From: Fragilaria radians | Lineage: Eukaryota > Bacillariophyta > Fragilariophyceae > Fragilariales > Fragilariaceae | Length of the DNA: 64,000 nt | Direction: 5' to 3' | Assembly (NCBI GenBank): GCA_900642245.1 | Contig: CAAAJI010000027.1 | Span: 272,636 to 336,635, forward strand | In this document: positions 11,801-22,485 of the stretch, in pieces | Position numbering within the stretch: the stretch's first letter is position 1 | Layout: each line of letters begins with the position of its first letter | Notes under the pieces: model-generated | What the model saw: the letters and a program-made list of their open reading frames with translations, nothing else | Database searches by the model: none | Told to the model about the DNA's origin: nothing | Position numbers and translations under genes: made by a program

Positions 11801-14800
11801 TCTTTCCTCTATTGATATGATTCAATCCAAGATTTTCAAATGTATGCAGCTTTTGATTTTCAACCTTCATTCTCATTTCTGCCTCAATGGTGAGTATTTC
11901 AAGGCAGCAAAAACGGCTTATTGGAATTTGATGATATGTAAGAAATTAGATACGGCACACTCCTTTGGAATGCAATTACCAACCGGTATATTAACAAATA
12001 AGAACAGTGATGACATGATAGTCGTTGCTTCAAATCTAAGTGGGTTCGTTGGAGCTGCCAGCAAATATCGAAACAATTGGACACATATATGCGCTATCCA
12101 GTTGAAGATAGAGAAAATTAGAATCAAAGGGACTGTATGCCGAGTGGATAATATCAATCAGTGTATGATGAACTTGCAATCTGTTTCGGATGAATTGCAA
12201 ACCACCAAAGAAGGCATGGGCTCTGACTTTTTGCTTCAACATATTTGTAGCTGGGTGGAAACTACCATTCTTGTTGCTAAAGGGGAAATGTTGATGCGAC
12301 AGGGTCGAGCGTACGACGCCGTGGACAGCATCAAGGCTTGTATCAAAGCTTCACAAAGAGGACGTCGTCGAGTAGGACAAGGAACAACATATGACATCGA
12401 TCAGTCTCGTTGGAGACTACCATTAGATAATCTTTTTTCCATGAGAAAGATTGAATGTTTAGTACTTCTTGCTCTGTCCTATGATTCTATTGGCGACTAT
12501 AGGAAATCAGAGGCTTATTTGATCACGGCATCAGGGCAAGCCGGATTACCCATGACAAGTGGCTCAAGGATAGATTTGAGCGCCCTTGGGACTGCAAGCA
12601 AAATGATAAAAACAGCACAGCAAGCATATTGCTTTCGCAGATTAGTATCACTTAAATGTCAAATGCATTCCAGATTGGAGTCTCAGAAGGAGTTGTGGGA
12701 AAGTATTGCATGGTCAAATTCAGAGATTGTAATTGTAGACGATGATCAGCTCGAAACTCGTTTGGAGCAAATCAGTGCCTTGATTTGCTCTTCTGGACTT
12801 GATCACAACCTTACCAAAAGTTTATTCCTTGCATCGAAAGCGTTAAACAATAATTTTTCAACCGAGCTTTTATCATCTTTTGGAGCCCAAGTTAAGGAGG
12901 CTGAAGTCTCAAACATTTTCCAAAACATGTTGGCAAGGTTGAAGCTCCTAGAATCAAAGGAAATATTGAGCCAAAAGGGGATTAAGGCCGAGAACCTAAA
13001 AACTGTTACTGCAATGTGCACTGACATGATACATGAAAAAGCTATTATGCCGACATTAGCCGCAACAGCTTATTACTACCTTGGGTTGGTTCACCTGGTT
13101 TCACTTCGAAACAAAAATGGTTTGGTTGAAATTTGGGAAAATCAGTGTTGCACTCAGGGCGATGACCTTCAAAAAGCTAGAGATGCCTTCGAATTAGGCA
13201 TTTTACTTTCAGACTCTACATCGATTCCCTTGAGGAGGGACTTGTTCAGATCCCTTGCTCTCGTGCTAGGGCCGATTGAAAAGTCGAAGAGGCTTCGGCT
13301 TGGTGCGGATCGTCTATTGTTTCTGTCAATCGGAGCCACCTCACAAAGTAGATTTACCAATGAATCACAAATGTTTGTAAATGAAAATGAAGATAAGAAA
13401 ATGGAACAATCTACCGACGTCTATGACGAAAAATTACTCGATCTGGCAACACAAGTGCTTCCACGATCATGGAATATCATAGGCCTTGCCTTTTGTCCTA
13501 CAGGTGAACTACTTATATCTGGGTTACAAGATGGCGTAAGAGAATGCGCTTGCATTTTTCCAAGCAATAGGAATGTGGATGAAGTATTCGATCCTTCGAT
13601 TTACAATGCAATGATGGCTCCACTTGATTCAATTGTTGTGAACAATGACAATGAATTAAATCGTATGCACGACCCAAATTACAATGGTCAGAGTTTTGAC
13701 GAAGCCTCAAAGAGAGAATGGTGGCAAAATCGGATAACACGGGATGATGAGATTCGACATCTTCTCGATCGAACGAATCGAGAGTATTTCTGTAACCGTG
13801 CCGTGGAACGTATCTTGCAAAAAGAAACCCTTGCTTACAAAAGAAAAGACGATTCACCCCGATCTTCAAGGGGAAATTTAGCTTCGAAGTTCGAAGCTGC
13901 ACTTCATTCTCCTCCACGTATTCTGGAACAAGCTTCGCTAAAGAAGATGACCGTGGCGCAGCTTAAGGTCAAACTTGACGCTAGAGGTATTTCTTATTCT
14001 AATCGTCTAAAAAAAGCAGATCTTATTGAGTTACTTTTACTTGAGGAAGAAATCCCTACAAATGACATTAATGAGGCCAATGCCGATGACGAGTCTCGTT
14101 GCGTTATTTTGATTCTTGATGAGAATCTTCATCGCTTTCCTTTGGAAGGCCTTTCTTGTCTAGAGAATCAATCAGTAACGCGAATGCCATCGCTAAGGTT
14201 TCTTTTGTCATCGTTCACCCGGAGAAGTTCTATTGAAGTCGACCCTAGAAATGCCCGATATGTTATTGACCCGGAATCGAATCTAAAAAAGACAGCAGAG
14301 CGTATGATGCCATTCATTGAGACCCTTAATTCACAGGCTGAATGGGAATGGAAAGGAGTAGTCGGGGAAAGTCCAACGGAGGAATTTCTGATTCAAGGCC
14401 TCACTCAAGACAATGGATTATTCTTATATTGTGGTCATGGTGGCGGTAATGCTTACTTTTCAAAGAAAAAAATTGAAGAATTAATTGAGCGATCAGCAAA
14501 TCCAATGCCATGCAATTCAACAATAATCCTAATGGGTTGCAGCTCTGGAAAATTGGCGTCTATCAATCGAAAATTTTCAAGCCCAAGCGAACGTGTCACA
14601 CTCTTTTATGAACCTGAAGGAATAGCACTCTCATATTTGATGGCTGGCTCTCCATGTGTAGTCGCCAATCTTTGGGATGTAACTGATCGAGATATCGATC
14701 GCTTTTGTCTCACGTTTATGGAACAATTTCTTGGTGAAGACAGGACTTCCATTGCATCTTGTGTCAGAAATGCAAGATCAATATGCAGAATGAAGCATAT

Positions 14801-14849
14801 CGTAGGCTTAGCGCCAGTCTGCTATGGACTTCCCGTTGTTCGGAAATAA
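8892..14849 (+). CDS. ESP1: Separase (cohesin-cleaving cysteine protease, peptidase C50)
   Basis: Single-exon gene of 1,985 aa, within the usual range for large separases. The first ~1,450 residues are helical-repeat-like, without motifs I can name, as in other separases. The C-terminal peptidase domain is unmistakable. The catalytic His is in YCGHGGG (H1849). The catalytic Cys is in LMGCSSG (C1883). The conserved segment YLMAGSPCVVANLWDVTDRD follows. Separase cuts the kleisin subunit of cohesin at anaphase, after securin and cyclin B are destroyed. The start at 8892 gives a Ser/Arg/Lys-rich N-terminus (MSSTLSSRSKASVTSRRHRK). Unusual: residues 1684-1720, just before the peptidase domain, read as a SAP DNA-binding motif (MTVAQLKVKLDARGISYSNR, then KKADLIELLL). 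No securin candidate is seen nearby. Family call is certain; the SAP role is inferred. Confidence 0.97.
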   Translation: MSSTLSSRSKASVTSRRHRKRVVGHLNQNNDKENNKANSNHSVIDDVSELNLDLKGLSLTDDEAFLLAIRTCSAVDFWKRQSTSYIHSLLNCSRSLSYAPLQLIESEDHLIDATRRSIKSVIDQKNRPDCLIQELIISTHVLRALSTITNLESNKQIVILKLIYHALVTLSDRLSNLPSEGTVMSLPITLGLYEAMSRSLKYIKLIETSPSNSLFNIRITAQKAEGTNIRQIFKMIIQSTLATGSMLSYKRKSSMSLEFGTNIANIIQTIDITTALPSLVLHVCLPWTRKYANSDSENSDKEILAFAKASHRLLWDAAIADTNPSIALILRRQAIQALVLNADAQLDSAMLHLISTSCSTLASTYAWKAACTFVQQTNSQGPQIPSCLKEYHETLGPVLSIVAQPQCLSYTEYRAYQLIHTGILNPDHCPKIRSLSNRDASSNITNSLGEATYSLISIVVSFLCHLAPESTSDFALENLKHYDSITALNNITRKVIDTYQRALDGTHSFDVIKRCHKMIQGLGLHHRFAKLRKLLSEMGTVEFSATYITLIDVCENIISQCVLPILRVILNKESDAKALEEYWDSYVDTNLRICTLLDAFHSMTGDSLLSDKVDQLVVEFHSTIDVSKPSFTLLECWGKNIYAIGKRRNDSNRPAIVPLAYSLNILTQMESICQTKDFIKSNQMMSRYSYMASVFSNLSMHGTAGLALISALAYDCVDEIPVTQDVSATALCNVLDLSLGMQLSKKSTISIIYRLLEILNLDVTVTSVVTDTSLVHLSEKMIHAAANKGDCNELNLSGNLYGTFCDINSRVNNHRSDAWMSRLSCVVAYSLISFGKDLMENVGQDKSHLSFGLQMKQQSLVLLLYRLLTSVVPGYSHDTLLAFAYHIAVSSFTHDNCSQPMRQFYWQQLEKATKPLGNVQANGSEGILILYLRLDNLYRHYSFEAMSTKKLPASLINYCEEVVASLLKMDLSSIDMIQSKIFKCMQLLIFNLHSHFCLNGEYFKAAKTAYWNLMICKKLDTAHSFGMQLPTGILTNKNSDDMIVVASNLSGFVGAASKYRNNWTHICAIQLKIEKIRIKGTVCRVDNINQCMMNLQSVSDELQTTKEGMGSDFLLQHICSWVETTILVAKGEMLMRQGRAYDAVDSIKACIKASQRGRRRVGQGTTYDIDQSRWRLPLDNLFSMRKIECLVLLALSYDSIGDYRKSEAYLITASGQAGLPMTSGSRIDLSALGTASKMIKTAQQAYCFRRLVSLKCQMHSRLESQKELWESIAWSNSEIVIVDDDQLETRLEQISALICSSGLDHNLTKSLFLASKALNNNFSTELLSSFGAQVKEAEVSNIFQNMLARLKLLESKEILSQKGIKAENLKTVTAMCTDMIHEKAIMPTLAATAYYYLGLVHLVSLRNKNGLVEIWENQCCTQGDDLQKARDAFELGILLSDSTSIPLRRDLFRSLALVLGPIEKSKRLRLGADRLLFLSIGATSQSRFTNESQMFVNENEDKKMEQSTDVYDEKLLDLATQVLPRSWNIIGLAFCPTGELLISGLQDGVRECACIFPSNRNVDEVFDPSIYNAMMAPLDSIVVNNDNELNRMHDPNYNGQSFDEASKREWWQNRITRDDEIRHLLDRTNREYFCNRAVERILQKETLAYKRKDDSPRSSRGNLASKFEAALHSPPRILEQASLKKMTVAQLKVKLDARGISYSNRLKKADLIELLLLEEEIPTNDINEANADDESRCVILILDENLHRFPLEGLSCLENQSVTRMPSLRFLLSSFTRRSSIEVDPRNARYVIDPESNLKKTAERMMPFIETLNSQAEWEWKGVVGESPTEEFLIQGLTQDNGLFLYCGHGGGNAYFSKKKIEELIERSANPMPCNSTIILMGCSSGKLASINRKFSSPSERVTLFYEPEGIALSYLMAGSPCVVANLWDVTDRDIDRFCLTFMEQFLGEDRTSIASCVRNARSICRMKHIVGLAPVCYGLPVVRK

Positions 14850-17544
14850 AGGTTGTTTACAAGAATCATTTTAAGGAAAATGCTCTTCGTAGGCAATAAA
14901 CAATTTTTATAGTTAAAACTTCGAATGAGTCCTGGATTTTAAGCATTACCTTATTTGTGCATGACTAGGAATCAATGGCCTGTTCACGTCGTAGTATCTT
15001 GCTAGCATGCTGTGCACGGCAATAAATCTAGAAGAGTAACCGAATAATGAAAAGAGAATTGTGATGCTCTCCGTGCCGTAACGAGGATGGAGCAACAAGC
15101 CAGCTGGGGGTACTTCAAGACTTCTCTGTTGTCATAAATGCGTGTAAGCGTTAAGTAGTTCAATGTATTTCAGGGGGATCAATAATGATATAATAGTGAC
15201 TTATTCTAATTACTTTTTTACAATCAATATCAATCTAATAGCTCTGAATGATCATGAATTGGAAGCTTAAAACAACTCTATGAGTATACATCCCAACTAA
15301 GCATAAGTAGTGTTAGGAAAGATCCTAGCCTCAGACATGATTGAGAAGCAATCGCTATTCTCAAATGCAGTCTTTCAGTATTTTCATTTCACCCAAGGAC
15401 CTATAAATGCATCATAATGACATGACATTTTTTAGAGGAGAATAAGTGCGACATATGATGTTTTTCAAGACAATATTATTTGCCAACACCTTTCAAGTAA
15501 CTGTTTATCTGAAAATCCTAGCAAATATCTCTCACTTTTTAAAGGAGAAATCAGTTGACTCTTCTAGTTCAGATTTGCAATTTACTTTGCAATTACTTTT
15601 TACATCCTCAACTATTCTATCCAGGATATCCATTGATTATCTTTGTCCGTGGAGACACATTCACATGATTAAGCTGTACACATGATGATGGAAATTAAGT
15701 CACCTCCATATCAAATTTGATGATTGAGTGATGTCACAAATTTGAAAAGCATAATGATCATTTGTCACATGATTTAGAAACTGATAATCTTATTGTTCTC
15801 CACATCCTGAGCTTTGGGAAGCAGCAATCCTAGTGTATTTCTAAGTCTACATATTTCGTTTCTATTTCGGAAAAAGATTTTATCTGAAAAATGACGATAT
15901 TTTCAGTTTCTGTAACAGGACTTGAGCGATCTATCTAACATGCAAGAAACAAAAGTGGGCTTTCTACTTATTGTTTTGGCTTAGATATAGAGCAATCACT
16001 TTAATTATCCTATCTTATTATGTGTTTGAGAAGACCTGCCCCCTATTGATATTCTTCAAATTAAGCTGTTTCATCTCATCATGATAATAGCATTGTTTCA
16101 TTTGTGCCATTCGCCTTGATCAATTTATGGGTGGATGCATGTATCCTTAGGAATTGGCAACTTCAGGAGTAATCAAAATTCGTAAGTGCAGTGAGAGCCA
16201 ATCAGCAAGCGCGGTTTTGTTATGAACGGAAAAAATGTTGAGTCTGTTCAATCCAACGATGCTCAATTGGATCGATATCTATCTCTAGAAAGTAAATATC
16301 AGCTATACTGTGATTTGATCTGTTATTTAAGAGAGACTGAATCTTGCCCCTTTATTGACTCCTAAAAATGTGATACACAAAGGTGAGGATACAACAATTA
16401 CAAATGTACAATCGATGACCGGCAACTTGAGCCCAGTCATGAGAAAAATACACTTTTGCTTGCAATAGTCAAAGTAAAATACAAACATTGTTGTCATCCC
16501 AATTGCGTCAACTTTCATTTCCAAGTGTTACCTTTGCTATCACTGCCTCATTAGCATAATGGAGATTCATAATATTTTGACCATTTGACCTGTTGTGTCA
16601 TTGATTAAATGTAGCTATGGAAAAACTAATATATCTAGTTGACTATGATATTTGCCTATAGTAGAAGCTAGAGATGTGGCAATTGGCATTACTAGAATGA
16701 ACTCTTTGATCGAAACATGTCACTTTGCTTTGTGTTTGTCGCAATAAGATGCACTTTGTCAAGTAGAGATATCCATGCATTATCATAATCATTGACACAA
16801 TTGACCCTTTTGTCACACAGCAATAATGAACAAGAAATGATTGAATGATGATCATTGTCTTTAAAGGCCCAGTTGTAAAATTGTACACGGTGTTGCCTTC
16901 TTGGTACATATAAGTTTAAAATACTAGATTATCAAAGTGTGATTCGAGTTGCTCTGATAGATCTTCTTACAGATTCTTCTCGAAATGATGAGTAACCACA
17001 TTCTTTTCTATAGGGCTGAATATTTCGGCTCAGCTCAACAACTGAATGGAAAAATTCTTGGATGGCTCGCCTTACTCGGTCGGGTTCCGGCCTACACAAA
17101 AACCTGTTGTCCAGTTGTACATCGATATTGCTCTGGCTCCGACACACATCCAATCATATCGTGTAGAAAAGTTAATCGCTTGAAAGAAAAAAAGCCCGTA
17201 AATCAAGTTCTTGTTGTAACATAACGAATAAATCGGATCAATGGCAGATGTAGTGTGATATGTAAATAAATGAATCAATGAGCTATGATAAATGAGGTTG
17301 TTAGATAGAATAATCAACTATTTACTATTTTCATATTTTCTAGATTGACATAATCTCAGAGACTCTAGAAATTTCTTGCACTCTTGAGTAATATCAAAGA
17401 AAGCCTATTGAATGTAAGTAGGTCATAACATATATCACTGCTAATATCATGGAAGATATAAAGCACAGACTGAGCACATGTATGACTGCAATGAAATGAG
17501 ACAAACTGACCAGTAAATCAAAACTACTAAGGATAGGTGAAGCC
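14850..17544. other. Intergenic, gene-poor AT-rich DNA
   Basis: About 2.7 kb after separase with no gene I can support. The short frames present have no family features and AT-rich composition. A locally GC-richer patch at ~16930-17180 holds minus-strand frames but matches nothing known to me. Confidence 0.4.
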
Positions 17545-17820
17545 TGTGGAATGTAGAAAGTATTGCATTTAGAGCAAATTGGGACCAAATCCAGAAAAAG
17601 GACCAGGACAGCATCAATAAGTAGAAAAAATGAAAGCAAGAGTCCAATTCCTTATGAGTACAAGGTAGGAGACCAAGTACTATTAGAAACCCCCAAAATC
17701 TACGAAAATCATCAGTACCATATATATATAACAATGGTATTATCAGAATTCAAGAAGTAGGGGGCAAATTACAAAGCCTAGCAAATGAGTTATAAGGCTA
17801 TTTAGGTATACTGAGATTAT
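17545..17820 (+). mobile_element. Ty3/gypsy integrase C-terminal remnant
   Basis: The + strand resembles the end of the gypsy integrase at 47.5-47.8 kb. Both have a FxANWDxIQK stretch, then PYEYKVGDQVLLETP (here) versus PHEYKVGDQVLLETH (there), followed by a YNNGxxxIQ segment. In-frame stops (for example near 17622) show it is dead. No integrase core or LTR is preserved around it, so this is a short relic of the same or a sister element. Confidence 0.7.
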
Positions 17821-18496
17821 TCATCCAATGAACAATTCAATCAAGAAGAAGTATGCTTAGATAATGGGCTATGAGATGCCTTTTGTCTATCGTATTGGAG
17901 ACTTTGCTTAATGTTGGAGGCATCCGTTACTGCTGATGCAAGTAATTAAAGGGGTTAAGCAAAACAATATTTCACGTATTAACACATCTAAGCACAAACA
18001 GTAGAGAGTTAATGTCTCTTGATTCTTTCAACAACTTTGGATGGTACTACATAATATTTGTTCAGCCAGTTTCAATGATAATTACTATTTGTTCATCCGT
18101 GGGAAGTATGTGCAATACTTTCCAGGACCTTGGTCAATGTCAAGGAAAATGTTATAATTGCCACACAAACAATGGATACAAAGATTGCACTAATGGAGAT
18201 GTGGATGATGCAGATGATGTATAACTAAAGCCTTTCTATTAACTCAAACATGCGCCTAAAGCCTATCAAGAATACAGCTCATACATATATTGTGTAAATG
18301 TTTCCTGTTATACGTTTTCCCTCATTTCTACAGGAAAAAATAATAATTCAAGACATTTACGTATAGACTGCTGTTGCCCCCACACGAAAACAAGAGGACA
18401 CATTCATGCCTACCTAGTCATGACACATGACTTCTCAAGCAAAGGCAACAAATTATGATAAGTATGGACTAATAAATACATCAACACACAATAATC
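17821..18496. other. Intergenic, no supported gene
   Basis: Spacer between two retroelement scraps. Only short AT-rich frames are present. Some of it may be undetected element sequence. Confidence 0.35.
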
Positions 18497-18916
18497 AAAA
18501 TGCCAGAAGATATGTAGATTGAAAACCAAGATGTGAATATTCAAAATTGTTCAACCAAAAACTTGGTAGCAGATTGTTTTACTTTACCACTTCATAGAAG
18601 CCTTTTTACCAACTCTCAAAATATTGCTATGATTCATATTCTCATTTATGATGACCATCATGCGCAAAAGAGTATGTTGAAAATAATGAGCAAACCTAGT
18701 AGGAATTCAAAGGAAGACAAATTTCTAGTTGGAAATAATCTCTTCACTAATAAAAACAGTGATATATTTGACTTCAACAAATTTGAAAGCTTCCAATGTA
18801 ATGATGTGCAGAATAGTCATGATTACACTGAAGTAGATGAAGTCTTTTCTCTGGAAGATGCTATGTCCTGTAGAAAATATTGGAGGCTAATGAAAGAATT
18901 CAATAAAGATAAATGA
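18497..18916 (+). mobile_element. Ty1/copia RNase H C-terminal remnant
   Basis: Hand translation gives DM*IENQDVNIQNCSTKN, then LVADCFTLPLHRSLF. This parallels the conserved end of copia RNase H, which reads xxVxYCPTxxMxADxxTKPLxGxxF. One in-frame stop precedes it at ~18515. After this motif an open frame runs on to 18916 for ~95 residues with no recognisable domain (ending KYWRLMKEFNKDK). Assignment rests on one motif, so the element is likely but the exact limits are not known. Confidence 0.5.
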
Positions 18917-19025
18917 TGACATCTGATAACCTCTGGGAAGATTTCATTCATAAATAAACCAACAGCTTGCCAGCTCGCCGCTCGCCAGGCCAAGTAGGTG
19001 CTCGCCTTACACCCTATTTATAGTA

Positions 19026-19105
19026 CGGTATCGCTGTATCTCAGTATCGCTGTATCACAGTATCGCTGTGTCTCAGTATCGCTGTATCACAGTATTGCAG
19101 TATCG
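19026..19105. repeat. 16-bp minisatellite, about five units
   Basis: Imperfect tandem array with consensus CAGTATCGCTGTATCW. Units are at 19026-19041, 19042-19057, 19058-19073, 19074-19089 and a decayed one at 19090-19105. It lies just after a short GC-rich tract (18965-19010) with repeated CTCGCC words. Confidence 0.9.
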
Positions 19106-19396
19106 CAACTTAAAGCTGTCACCCCTTCATGGAACACTACCGGTACAAGCATTAACATAGTAGCTGGACACTTCGAATCAATTTTCTCCCTAGTTGTATA
19201 GCATGCATAAGTGGTCGCACATGGTTTGTCTTGCATCAGATTTGATTTCTGATGTTAATTGATGGAGATGTGATGATTCTAATTTTTTTTGCCATTTAAT
19301 ACTTAACATAGTATCTGGAGAAGGCAGTCACTAGTGCAGTAAATTGATTCCCTTTCATCAATCCGTTGCTCTATCAATCTATCATAGCACTAAGAT

Positions 19397-19783
19397 GTGA
19401 ATGAAGAGTGTGTTTGTTACGTGACTGCGTTGTTGGAAATGCAATATCCATTTTTCATAACTGACAATTTTCAGTTTTCTCGTGATTCAGATATTTCGCG
19501 GGACTCGAATTACGAAGTTGAAATTCTAGCTAGCAAAAAAACATATATTTTTGAGCCGCGCGATATTTTGATGAAGATCTCTCCTATGCAAATGAGCTAC
19601 GGTAACCCCCTATCGTTTTGCGAGTTCTACAAGTCTCTACTGAGCGTTTTATTCGATCTTAGTGAATGCATACGGTCAAATCACTCGTTTCTCATTCTGT
19701 CCAGTTACACCCGTAATATGACCAGTCCAGATACTGTGTTAATGCTTGTAGTAGTTGGAGCTTGCTTTGCTGCGCAGACTTAA
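19397..19783 (+). CDS. Unknown reading frame, possible last exon, 3' end shared with a tandem array
   Basis: I do not recognise this frame. It is open for about 128 codons, ends VLMLVVVGACFAAQT at 19783, and is less AT-rich than its surroundings. It has no ATG at its 5' end (the first codon of the open stretch is GTG; the first in-frame ATG is ~15 codons in), so it could be the last exon of a longer gene or a gene fragment. The hydrophobic C-terminus could insert in a membrane. Its final bases match the start of two downstream repeat units. In the third unit the same words can be read as LVVGLVVGACFALQS in a shifted frame. That supports past coding in the array, but not current expression. 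No family assigned. Confidence 0.3.
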   Translation: MNEECVCYVTALLEMQYPFFITDNFQFSRDSDISRDSNYEVEILASKKTYIFEPRDILMKISPMQMSYGNPLSFCEFYKSLLSVLFDLSECIRSNHSFLILSSYTRNMTSPDTVLMLVVVGACFAAQT

Positions 19784-20500
19784 TTACTTCGTACAAATTA
19801 GATTAGTCAATTCAGGACAGTGTAACATTTTGAATTTCTGTTTCAAAATTTCCGAAGAAAATTATGTCATGTTTTTTTAATGCAATTAGAATTTGCATGT
19901 CATAAAATTTAATGCATGATACAATTGGCATCTTGAAATGTATTCATTATTATAGATCTGTATTTGTGAAGTAAATTAAACCCATTGATTTAGCATTGAC
20001 ATCAGGAAAGTGTAAAGTTAGACATATCACTTGTAATCCTATTATAACCATTGTTCAAAATCATAATTTAGCTCTTTTAAAACTGAGAAAATCAAAATGA
20101 TGTTGCTGTTGGTACAAAGTCAGTATGATTGTTCTGTTAGCATTAGTTCTGTGTATTCTTAAGATCTATCATAGCTTACAATATTCAGAGAACAGTCATT
20201 CCAAACATACAGCAATATTATCCATCCATATTGATTAATGCTCATTAAACAAGTTATGATTACACTTTTGATTAAGATACATGAAAGATATTTTCCTCAA
20301 TTGAAAGGAAAATGGTTGTTAATGATTTTGTTGATAAATATAGAGTTATCTACCATAGACTGCAATAGAAAATTTCAATAGCATTTGCATGACAAATGCT
20401 TCAAATATTCTGTAATTTTACAACAGAAGTTCTAGACAATATTTAAGTTTATAATTTTGGATGAATATAATGGAATTCTTACTTTACAACAAATTTCATT
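19745..20500 (+). repeat. Tandem array unit A (most diverged)
   Basis: First of three related ~0.9 kb units. It begins with the 3' end of the unknown reading frame (GGAGCTTGCTTTGCTGCGCAG at ~19758) and shares ordered blocks with units B and C. These include ATTGATTTAGCATTGACATC near 19985, a GCAAAGTCA/ACAAAGTCA block near 20115, and AATTTCAATAGCATTTG near 20370. Spacing to unit B is about 940 bp. Confidence 0.6.
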
Positions 20501-20653
20501 TTACAAACCATTTTAGGTGCGCCTCTGTACTCGTCAATCACTACGTCTAGTAGTCATTTGAATTTGACAATTTGGCAGAAGGGTTAAGCAGTAATGTTAG
20601 AGACTCCGATAGCAAAATAACGAAACATTGACACACGAGAGCCGGCTGACGCC

Positions 20654-21545
20654 CAGATCGGACGTGAAACTTTTTTAGAAGCATGACTAGTATTTGGTGC
20701 TTGCTTCGCTCCGCAGAGTTAACTATTTTACATATATCTTTGAGTTTTTACATTTCCAGCAATAAGGATGACGTGGATTTTATGATTGCTATTTGTGAAC
20801 CTAAAATTTGCAGGTCATGCAATCTGATACACGATGACACAATATTTTAGTTTTACTTCTTGACATAACATGTCATTGGTATCTACGATTGCATTCAGCA
20901 TGACATAACTCAAAGTAAATTACACCATTGATTTAGCATTAACATTAGGAAGGTGAAAAGGTAGTGATTTCATTTCTTCCTATTAAAACTATGATTTAAA
21001 GACATATTTTTAGCCTTTTCTTGCATTGTTGTTGTAGAAGTTATTACTGATGCTGTTATTGGAGTGTCAAAGATTGTTGGTGAAGAAATCAAAATAATGT
21101 TGTTGGTGTAAAGTCAATATCATTGTTCTGTTAAATTTATAAAATAATGGCAGTTTAAAAAATGAGATAAATGAAGGATTAATGTAATAAGAATCATCCC
21201 AAGCGTACAAGCATATTATCAAATCCATATGATCAAAATGCGACTTAAGATAAGAAGCACAGAAACTCTTTTTCCTTAATTTAAAGGAATATTGTCATTT
21301 ATTTTTCGATGTATCAAAGGAATTTCATTTAGTTGCAGATTAATATCGCAATTAGATCTATCCGCTATGGACTACAGTGAAAATTTCAATAGCATTTGAA
21401 TGACAATTGCGTTAAATATTCTACAGTTTGTGTCGTCAACACCGTTTGAATTAGCTATATCCCTAGTGATTTTAGTCGCTCATTCTGTGAACTCGTACAC
21501 GTTCACTTTCTCGAATATTATAGTCTAACAAAACGCACAGGCTAG
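20654..21545 (+). repeat. Tandem array unit B
   Basis: Second unit. It starts CAGATCGGACGTGAAACTTT and ends with an AAAACGCACAG word. It aligns with unit C over nearly its whole length with many substitutions and small indels; shared landmarks include GGTGCTTGCTTCGCT at ~20697 and TGACAATTGCGTTAAATAT near 21400. The coding trace at its start is broken by stops. Confidence 0.8.
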
Positions 21546-21552
21546 CCCTGGC

Positions 21553-22485
21553 CAGATCGGATGCGAAACTTTTTTAGTAGTAGGACTAGTAGTTGGTGCT
21601 TGCTTCGCTCTGCAGAGTGAACTATTTTACAGAAGGGAACGTATCTTTGAATTATTACATTTCCAGTATGACAAAAATGTTTATGTTTGTTATTTGTGAA
21701 CCTATTTACTACTTGATCTAACATGTCAGTGGTATCTACAGTTGCATTCAACATCACAGAACTTAAAGTAAGTTATACCATTCATTTTAGCATTGCCATT
21801 AGGAAGGTGTAAAGGTAGTAGTTTTATTTTTTTCTATTAAAACTTTAGTTTAAAGACATATTTTACCCTTCTCTTGCGCTGTTGTTGTAGAAGTTATTGT
21901 TGCAGCTGTTATTGGAACATCAAAGATTGTCGGTGAAAAGCTCAAAATAAAGCTGCTGGTGCAAAGTCAATATTGCTGTTTTAATAACTTAATATAATGT
22001 ATTCTTTACTTGTTTGACAGTTTAAAAAGTGAGACATATGAAGGATTAATATGATTAGAATCATCCCAAAGATACAACAATATAATTGATCCATATGATT
22101 AACGCCTTTTAAACCAATTACAATTAGACTTGATTAAGAATCACAAAAGATCTTTTTCCTCAATTTAAAGGAATAGTGTTATTTATTTTTCCATTGTTTT
22201 GAAGGAATTTCATTTAGTTGCAGATTAATATTGCAATTAGATCTCTCCACATTTCAGTAGCATTTGAATGACAATTGCGTTAAATATACTAAACTTTACA
22301 ACTGAAACTCTCGACAATATTCTAGTTTATAATTCTGGATGAATGTAGGATGGGATTATTATTGAACTACCCAATATTTATTTAAATCAGGTAAAGTTTG
22401 AATTCGCTATATCCCTATTGATTTTAGTCGGTCAACTCGATCACTTTCTCGAAAATGTATTACTGTACTGACAAAACGCACAAGG
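21553..22485 (+). repeat. Tandem array unit C
   Basis: Third unit, 899 bp downstream of B measured at the shared GCTTGCTTCGCT word. It starts CAGATCGGATGCGAAACTTT and ends ACAAAACGCACAAG. A short piece, ATTGATTTTAGTCG, repeats again at ~22489, so the array may have a truncated fourth start. It ends about 300 bp before the helicase gene. Confidence 0.8.

Noticed and set aside
16932..17317. Overlapping minus-strand frames in a GC-richer patch (for example RFLCRPEPDRVRRAIQEF)
   Set aside because: Short, no domain, no start or splice support, and both overlapping frames look equally plausible. Not enough to call a gene.
19026..19105. CRISPR-like spacing of repeats
   Set aside because: Units are directly adjacent without unique spacers, in a eukaryotic context. 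It is a minisatellite.
20697..20760. GTGCTTGCTTCG words resembling the 5' end of U6 snRNA, repeated in the tandem units
   Set aside because: The stem does not close and the ACAGAGA box and following conserved U6 core are absent. The words are part of the ~0.9 kb repeat.
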